The notes below the pieces were generated by a model that saw nothing but the letters and a program-made list of their open reading frames with translations, did no database searches and had not been told where the DNA came from. From Macrolepiota albuminosa (taxonomy: Eukaryota > Basidiomycota > Agaricomycetes > Agaricales > Agaricaceae), in the NCBI GenBank assembly GCA_027475525.1, contig JAMWFC010000042.1, forward strand, positions 27,263 to 91,262: a stretch of DNA of 64,000 bases, given 5' to 3'. Position 1 is the first letter of the stretch, and every line of letters begins with the position of its first letter. Below are positions 57,357 to 64,000 of this stretch, piece after piece. A program made the translations under genes and the position numbers.

Positions 57357-58180
57357 GATAGCCACCAAGTTACCGAACGCAACCTTGCAGCTAACGCGGC
57401 CCAGTACCTACTTTAGCCGACTGATTTAGCCAACTTAACTGCTAGTCGCAATAGTCAATCTGACATGTTTTCCCGAACAACGAGACAGTTGCGCTAGCAT
57501 TCGCGAAAATTGTCGAAGTTACTATCAAGCCTAATTACCTCTGGCTTTTTTGTGAATAAGTCGTAAGTACATGGTTTAAGGATTTTGATGGATATTGTCA
57601 ACGGACTAGTAAAGTATTGATGGTATCACTGACACTGGAATGCATGTTTATTGTCTGCTTTTCCATTTGGGTCTTAGAGACTGTTACATGGAGCTCGTAT
57701 GTCAGTCCACTACGGTATTTTATGGCTCTAGTCTTGTGGCTCCAGCAGTATCTTAATTTAGGGAGCATTGCCGGACGACTCCACACAGTATCAGCTAACT
57801 TGCCGTCTGTCGTTTTTTTCGCATGTTATTTATATTACATCCTTAAAAAGTTTGAACATTGGACATCTCTGAGATTATTGTTGCCCTGAGTCTCCTCGAT
57901 GGCTGAAAGAAAATTTCTCAGCGGAAACTTTGTCAGGATAACCATCTTGTACCTCAGTACTTCAGAGTCTGCCCGACCTCTATAGGACTCGTTTTTGATA
58001 CTACAGGTTTTAGACATGGCAGAAATAAACGGTTGTCTTCGCTATTGTATGAGAGCGTCTTCTGGATATTCTCAGCAGAGTTGTTCAGGCAGGAGGCAGG
58101 GCAAAAGATGTATCCATGACGAAGATGTAGTATAGGAACACTGTAAGCAAGGTTTACCCTAAACATCCCTCATTTGTCCG
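57357..58180. other. Spacer without a supported gene
   Basis: A hydrophobic plus-strand frame at 57617-57889 has no family resemblance or splice context. The right end likely contains the 3' untranslated region of the carboxylesterase. Confidence 0.45.
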
Positions 58181-60590
58181 TCATATGCGCGTCTCCTCAA
58201 CGACTTCCTCGCTCATCCAAAATTGACATCTCTCGATCTCTTCCATCGTAATAGTTTTCATCGTTGACCCTGTTTTTGTGTCGTTGCCTCGTGACAGGTT
58301 CATACGTCTGCGGGTACTATCAACTGAATAGTTTTCATCGTTGACCCTGTTTTTGTGTCGTTGCCTCGTGACAGGTTCATACGTCTGCGGGTACTATCAA
58401 CTGATGACGCAAAAGTTTTCCAGGTGGATTCGCTTTCTGCGTGAGAAGACGGTTCGCCTGTCGCCGCAAAAGAGGTCCAAAAAGCGATTGCTTCAGCCGA
58501 CAATAAAGCCTCGCTCTGTCCAAGAAGTATTCAGAAATCGAGCCTACAAGTAGTCGTTGCTTAAGAAGAAAGGATACAGACAGTATTAAAAGGCGTAAAC
58601 GTGTTGCCCGCGTTGCCAAAAGTGCTGCATAAGGAGGAATTAGCAATGCGATACAGATCAATAGGAAGTGAATATACTTCGTCCCTGGAACTCATTAGAC
58701 GCTAGTGCTGTGATGTTTTTTAAGGCGACTGACCATCGAACAAGTAATAAATATCAGACGTGTGCATAGCTCCCAGATAAGGACTGGCATTATATAGAAC
58801 AGTATCTGGAGCGTCCCAGCTGAGATGTCGCTGAGAACGAGAAACCGCTTCTATCCGTCAAGAGCAACATACCTATATGCATAGACATTTCTGGCACCTT
58901 TAAGCAGGAGATTCTCTGCGAGAAACCAATCCCTAATTAGGATCATGTGTAAGAGGTTGCAGGAGATAGCAAGTTGCTCTAACAAACATGCAAGTAAAAA
59001 TGATTTCGCCAGCCATCGTCCAGGCTCGATCCCACTGAGTCGGAAAAGGGCTATTAGGGGCACCAGGAGGAGGATATAGCGCCAACGCTTTATCTATTGT
59101 CGCATTCGACTGATACCACGTATTGTTCCAAAAAAAAAGCCACGGAGAAATTGTTGCAACACTCACCACCCCTGGCCATCTTGAAAATACAATTCGCCGG
59201 ATATCATCGTCTGTTACAAAGGAACTAGGTTTTCCTGATGCAAATGTTTTCCCATCACCCGTACAGTGACCTCCAACATAATCAACTGTACTAAAGTTTC
59301 CGCTAGCGATGAGTCGCGAAGGGAGATCGGGAAGGAAGCCACCAGGTCCATCGATGACAGGGGCAAATGCACCGTTTGGCACGCGATTGACGGCACTAAC
59401 AAGGGCACCTAGGAGAAGACTTAATTCGACTGCGCTCATTCTCCGTGGAACCAAACTAACCAACCGAAGCGCTCCGCAAGCAATCCATCGCTTGCTTACC
59501 TGCAGTAGGACATCCGGCAAACGCGGCTGCACTAGCTGAACTCATGTGGGAGCTAGTCCTTGCACGTATAAACTGAGACTCTCACTGAAAGCTGCCTCAG
59601 CCTGATCTTGTGTACTTGTTGGGCCAAATCCTATAGACTGTGCGACAACTCCTTTGAAGGGCAAAGTTTTAGTCCCTTAACAAAATCAATATCAACGTAG
59701 TCCAGCATGACATGCACGGGAATAATCCAAGTTACCTCCGTAGGAAACAAGCTGCATCACAACGCTAGCACCTCCAGCACTTTCCCCATAGATAGTCACG
59801 TTTTCTGGGTCATCACCGAACTGTTGAATATGTCTCTGGATCCATTCCAAAGCTGCCTGCTGGTCCAACAATCCATTGTTAAGATCTCCATCAGATGCAA
59901 CAGCATCACCACCGAGGAAGCCAAAAATATTCAGGCGATACGCCATGGATACAGCAACAATTCCCCCTGAATATTGCGCCACCCAGTCATACATTGGAAA
60001 GCCTTGCGGCGACTGTGAAGAACTTGAAAATAAGTAATCCTTGGAGCGAAAGTAACAAGACCCTCACGTTGGCGTAAAATCCGCCTCCCTGGCAATATAT
60101 GAGTTAAACCTTTTCACAAGTGACAGACTCACGTGGATGTAGACGGCTACAGGAAGCTTGTCAGCGCTAGTCGTGTTTGTCGGTTTCCAGATATTCAATT
60201 TCAAACAATCTGGAAAGGCGTTAAACAACTTCCAAAAGACAAAAGTTGCTTACCCTCTGATCCGATTCCAACCATGGCAGGCCGCTGAATACACGGCGGG
60301 CCCCACCCTCTTGCATCATCAACATGCGACGTGATTGTCTGTTCGTCAAGCATTTTAGGAGCTCTAAACCTCAGCTCTCCCAATGGCGGCTGTGCATATG
60401 GGATATTTCCATAGAACACAACAGGTCCATTTTCCACTCCAGTAGTAGAGGTTGTATTTCCTGCGAATGCTGCATAGCCGATGTCGACGACAGGACCCAG
60501 AGGCGACTTGAGAGATCGCCCACTCGTTCTCTGGGCTACCAAAGAGAAAACGAAGGAAAATAGAAGCAGAGAAACGCGATATTTGAGCAT
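58181..60590 (-). CDS. Secreted type-B carboxylesterase, frame disturbed near the 3' end
   Basis: An extracellular ester hydrolase of the carboxylesterase/cholinesterase family. ATG 60590 gives a signal peptide (MLKYRVSLLLFSFVFSLVAQ). Family motifs are YGNIPYAQPPLGELRFRAP, EDCLKLNIW, VYIHGGGFYANSS (oxyanion hole), VSMAYRLNIFGFLGGD, GLLDQQAALEWIQRHIQQFG and TIYGESAGGASVVMQL (nucleophile Ser). The catalytic His is in YLGAMHTSDIYYLFDG. SAEAIAFWTSFAATGEPS lies near the C-terminus. A 77-bp tandem duplication (58250-58404) shifts the frame after STMKTI and brings an early stop. With one copy the frame would continue through EEIERCQFWMSEEVVEETRI to TGA 58181. About ten short introns are required. 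Confidence 0.88.
58250..58404. repeat. Perfect tandem duplication, 77-bp period, inside the carboxylesterase
   Basis: The unit AATAGTTTTCATCGTTGACC to ACTATCAACTG lies at 58250-58326 and again at 58327-58403, with one further matching base. It falls in the coding part of the last exons, and 77 is not a multiple of three, so it breaks the frame. Confidence 0.95.
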
Positions 60591-61313
60591 GTTCAAGTTG
60601 AAAGATGTTCAGAACATGTGTGAAGCATAGGCTGGGCGACTTATAAAGAGTACAACGGCCCGCAGACGAAAACCGGTCGCGGACCGCGAGAGTACCCTCA
60701 GTGAAATATTCGGAAAAAGGAGAATATATGTATCCAATGCACCATCCAAGTATTCGTTACAAACGGAATCTAGTAAGACTTATCAGAAGCGGTGCTAGAC
60801 TCATGAACTTGGGTGATAATTAGTCGCCAATTACTAGGCTAGGGACAAGGCTAATAACCTCGTGATCGCCATAAATTAACAACGAACGGTCCGTACGAGC
60901 CGAGATTGAGCTCACTCAAGGGCTTGTATCGATTCTACGCGACAAACTCACGATTCTGAGTTCTGGCGTCTTTTAAGTTAGATGAACAACCTCTTCTCTG
61001 AGATTCTTCTGACACTATCGAGGCCAATCGCCTCATGAATGAAAATCAGTCTGTCTCAATATCTTTTGCGTCTTGCGGATCAGGTCATGCATGTCGAATC
61101 TGAGTGTTCTCAGTTACAAGTATTGCCTTTGGAAAATACGTATATAGCATTCTGTAAACGGGCTACGTGATCATTTATGCTGGACTGGAGTTCTATTTTT
61201 CCTTCCTCACAAAAATGTGTGCATTAATTGGAGATGATTAGATGGATCAGGTATGTGGTGAATAATAGCATACGTTATAAACAACAAAGAACTGTTCAAG
61301 AGCCAGTGACTAT
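60591..61313. other. Spacer without a supported gene
   Basis: It contains the carboxylesterase promoter on the left and the PIF1 3' untranslated region on the right. A TATA-like CTTATAAAG lies at about 60639-60647 on the plus strand (CTTTATAAG on the minus strand), some 50 bp upstream of the carboxylesterase start. Confidence 0.45.
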
Positions 61314-63585
61314 CTATTGGTCTTCTACAGTTTCCAAGGTCTGGGTCCACAGCGCTACTTTTGGATGTGCGTTGACCTGAACATGATGATGGGTCTGGTC
61401 GTCAAAGTAAATAGGTAAACGATGGACGCACTTTTCTAGGGTCGAAATTAAGGACTTGCAAGCCTTTTAAAGACGTTGCGCGTGACAAGGCAACATAAGC
61501 CTGACCTAATGTGACTATCATTACACGAACGTCCCAAGACACTTAAAGGCCTTACCCTTCTCGAACACCTTCCCCAAGTCGACCTTGACCCTATCGAGCG
61601 TCTGGCCTTGAGACTTATGTATACTCATTGCCCATGCCAAAATCAAAGGGAGCTTCTCATTGAAAATCACCACGAATCCTAAAAAAACAATCCCGGAAAT
61701 GGTCACGCACCTGCGTTCTTGACACTTGTACCTCACCACTCGGCAGCTCAACCTTCCATACCTCCGGCATAACCAACATTGACCTCCTCCCACCTCCTGC
61801 CAAGATGAACTCCACAACGGGATACAACTTAGCCTGGCCTGCGCCTGACGGGGCGTTCTTCTTCGCTGAACCCACCCCGGTGATAGATGACGCCGCACCA
61901 ATCACGGCCGTCTCACCCTTGGGTACGTGATCAGCGTCCACGTCGTGCGAGGTTCCGTATATTGCAGGGTCGACGAAGCGCACAACGCGACCCATGCTAC
62001 CATTGACGAGCATCTCGTCCACGTTTTTGATTAGCATAACCTGTGCGTCAAGACGAAGGGTGAGCTGGCGTGGGGCCATGAAATTACCAAGTATCTTCTC
62101 TCTTTGGTTCGCGTCCTGAAGTATCCCAGCATCAACAGAGGTAAATCGCGCTTCGTCAGTGTGGAGGCGACTGATCCGTTCAGTGTTTGAGCGGTCTACA
62201 TCTTCACGCCGAGGGAATCTAGATGGCATATATCAGCTTTCACAAGGGTGCAGATAAGGTTGTGAGTGTACAGTTCTGTCGCTGCTAAGCCGTCGTCATA
62301 CATGATAGGCCGTGAGAGGCTCTTGAACATAGCAATAGACTTCTGGCTTAGTCGGCCAAAACGCATCTCATTCAACATATCAATAAATTCTGAGAAATAA
62401 AAAGTATTGTATCTGTTCTTAATAACGCAAGACGAATGAACGAACCCTGATCGCTTTGCCGGAATACCTTTGTTAGATTATATGTGTGCTTGATCGCTTC
62501 TTTCCACGTGGACGCCTCAAAAGCGAACTTGACTTGACCATTACCTTTTGTAACAGGCGGTAGCTGGAAAAAGTCCCCAGTCACAATGATCTGATGATGT
62601 TCGGAATCAGACGATAGAGATATCAATGAATTGAAGACATACCTGAATACCACCAAATGGTTCAGGCTTTTTTCGTATTATGCTACCTATCGATGCCAAC
62701 TTGTCAAAAAGGTCTCCATCAACCATGGAGACTAGAAAAGACAATGAATACAGGCTTTCGAGGTCGCGAAGGGCAAACCTTCGTCAATTATCAAGACTTT
62801 CGTCCTCAGCCACCGTGTGGCCGCTTTCCTATTCTTCCGAACTTTTGTAGCAAGGTGTTCTGCACTTTCTATGCCTAGTCCAATTCCAGCGAATGAGTGA
62901 ATTGTTACGCCGCCGATGTTGCATGCCGCAATGCCAGTTGATGCAGTAATGGCGACGGCATCTGGAGCGACGTGATGCTTGCGAAGTGTCTTGATGATTT
63001 CACGGAGGAGTACAGATTTCCCGGTTCCTTGACAGAGATGATGGAGACGACTTTTAATCCAAAGCATATACGCGCACCTGCACTACCAGTGTAAAAAACA
63101 CTTTCCCCCTTTGAAACGAGGTTGAGTATCTGTGTCTGCTCGTGACTCAAAAATATCTTGGCGATTTTCTTTGGCACAGTCGGAGTCTGAGACTTTTCTG
63201 AAGTTGAGGATTGAGGTTTTCTGACTGAGGACAAGTCAGATTGCTTGGAAATCGCCGTATTTGTGGAATTGTTCCAGGACTCCAACGGAGGTTCATCTGT
63301 CCACGACGGAGGAAGTCGTCTCGCCTTCTTTGCTGCAGGCTTATCATGTGGCACAGGACTTGTCCGTTTGTTAACAGCTTTCGAGTCCATGAGGGCTGTC
63401 CCCCGAGGCATGGGAGGAGCCTGTCCTGCTGACAGTCCCTCCTGAATATGCTGAAGACGATTCGAAACTCTCTGGCGATGTGCAGCAACTGGAGGCGGAG
63501 TTGGTAGCCATTCCATGTCGAGCTGTTCCGACGAGGAGAAGTCGCGTGTGACGGTACGTAAACCAGACTGGGCCGTCTTGGACAT
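61314..63585 (-). CDS. PIF1: PIF1-family DNA helicase
   Basis: A 5'-to-3' superfamily 1B helicase for nuclear and mitochondrial DNA maintenance. ATG 63585 opens a disordered, Ser/Pro/Lys-rich N-terminus. The helicase core starts [20 protein letters not shown]. Motif I is [20 protein letters not shown], split by an intron. Motif Ia lies in [20 protein letters not shown]. Motif II is [18 protein letters not shown], motif [19 protein letters not shown], then [20 protein letters not shown] and [20 protein letters not shown]. Motif V/VI is [20 protein letters not shown] and [20 protein letters not shown]. The end reads [20 protein letters not shown] at TAG 61314. All core motifs are present, so it should be active. 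It is a normal cellular PIF1 rather than a Helitron remnant, since no Rep domain or Helitron context is seen. Confidence 0.93.
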
Positions 63586-64000
63586 TGTCGAGGTGAGAAT
63601 TACGCGCTCCAGTTTGAAGGCAATTGATCAACGAAGCTGATCACGTGGTCGTGTCAGCACATGACTTGGACTCCTTTCGTTCTCGGTGCGAGCCCCGATA
63701 TCTCAGGGGTTCTTGTCGACATCAAATGTTTTTTTATTTTGTTTAATATCCCATGCAATGAACGAACTCGAAGGCTACCACTACAACCGATGAGAATCAA
63801 GCTTCCTCTAGTTCGGCTCCACCACCGTCTGCCATGCTTTTCTTCTACATCCGTTACTTCTAGAAGCGGTGCGGGAGTTCCAAACTCTCAGATAGTACTC
63901 GTGTTGTCGGAGTTGATGGATTACCTCTATAAGTAAACAAGCTCCCATGTTAGTACCATCTTTAGTACCATCTGTTCTTACTGGCGCAGTATGCCGCTTT
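63586..64000. other. Window end upstream of PIF1
   Basis: It holds the PIF1 promoter side. A plus-strand frame at 63661-63936 is open but without a domain. A Ser/Pro-rich reading in another frame near 63770-63850 may be the first exon of a divergent gene that continues beyond the window. Confidence 0.35.

Noticed and set aside
61314..63585. Helitron interpretation of the PIF1 gene
   Set aside because: No Rep/HUH domain or Helitron-type surroundings are visible, and the protein has an ordinary cellular PIF1 length and ending.

Overview
This window is nuclear DNA of a filamentous basidiomycete, most likely a mushroom-forming agaricomycete. Genes are closely packed on both strands. They carry many introns of about 45-60 nt, nearly all GT-AG, and start from head-to-head promoters. 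The gene set is eukaryotic housekeeping (Mediator, mitoribosome, ribosome biogenesis, CCR4-NOT). A truncated LINE fragment of the type common in agaricomycetes is also present. No rRNA, tRNA, CRISPR, plasmid or viral region was recognised.

Layout. 0.9-3.1 kb: a predicted membrane protein and an apparent decayed copy. 4.2-7.4 kb: ETR1-like enoyl thioester reductase head to head with MDM35, then a GNAT acetyltransferase. 8.2-9.8 kb: a DUF676 lipase with an in-frame stop. 10.0-11.7 kb: RTF2 head to head with MED21. 11.8-15.0 kb: poorly resolved coding-like segments and a coiled-coil protein. 15.0-18.1 kb: mitochondrial uL14 head to head with hexokinase. 18.6-21.8 kb: an MSC2-like zinc transporter. 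22.0-32.2 kb: two paralogous Zn2Cys6 regulators flanking TSR4. 33.9-35.4 kb: a coiled-coil protein. 37.4-39.8 kb: acetyl-CoA synthetase. 40.9-44.9 kb: a kinase-like protein, a small Cys-rich protein and an F-box protein. 45.2-53.5 kb: MAK16, SUR2, CAF40/RCD1, an ADF-H plus PH protein and a DUF1295 reductase-like protein. 54.8-57.4 kb: an orphan gene and the LINE fragment. 58.2-63.6 kb: a secreted type-B carboxylesterase and a PIF1 helicase.

The genes do not form one pathway. Acetyl-CoA synthetase, ETR1 (mitochondrial fatty-acid synthesis), hexokinase and SUR2 (sphingolipids) are independent core metabolism. The nearest thing to a module is the pair of Zn2Cys6 regulators around TSR4, which looks like a local duplication rather than a metabolic cluster.

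The most striking structural signal is three separate perfect tandem duplications, each with a period of exactly 77 bp. One doubles a 10-nt microexon in a regulator, one frameshifts the carboxylesterase, and one lies beyond hexokinase. Equal unit length at unrelated loci points to a k=77 assembly junction artefact, although a biological origin is not excluded. Intron boundaries given here were placed by eye from splice signals and family conservation.
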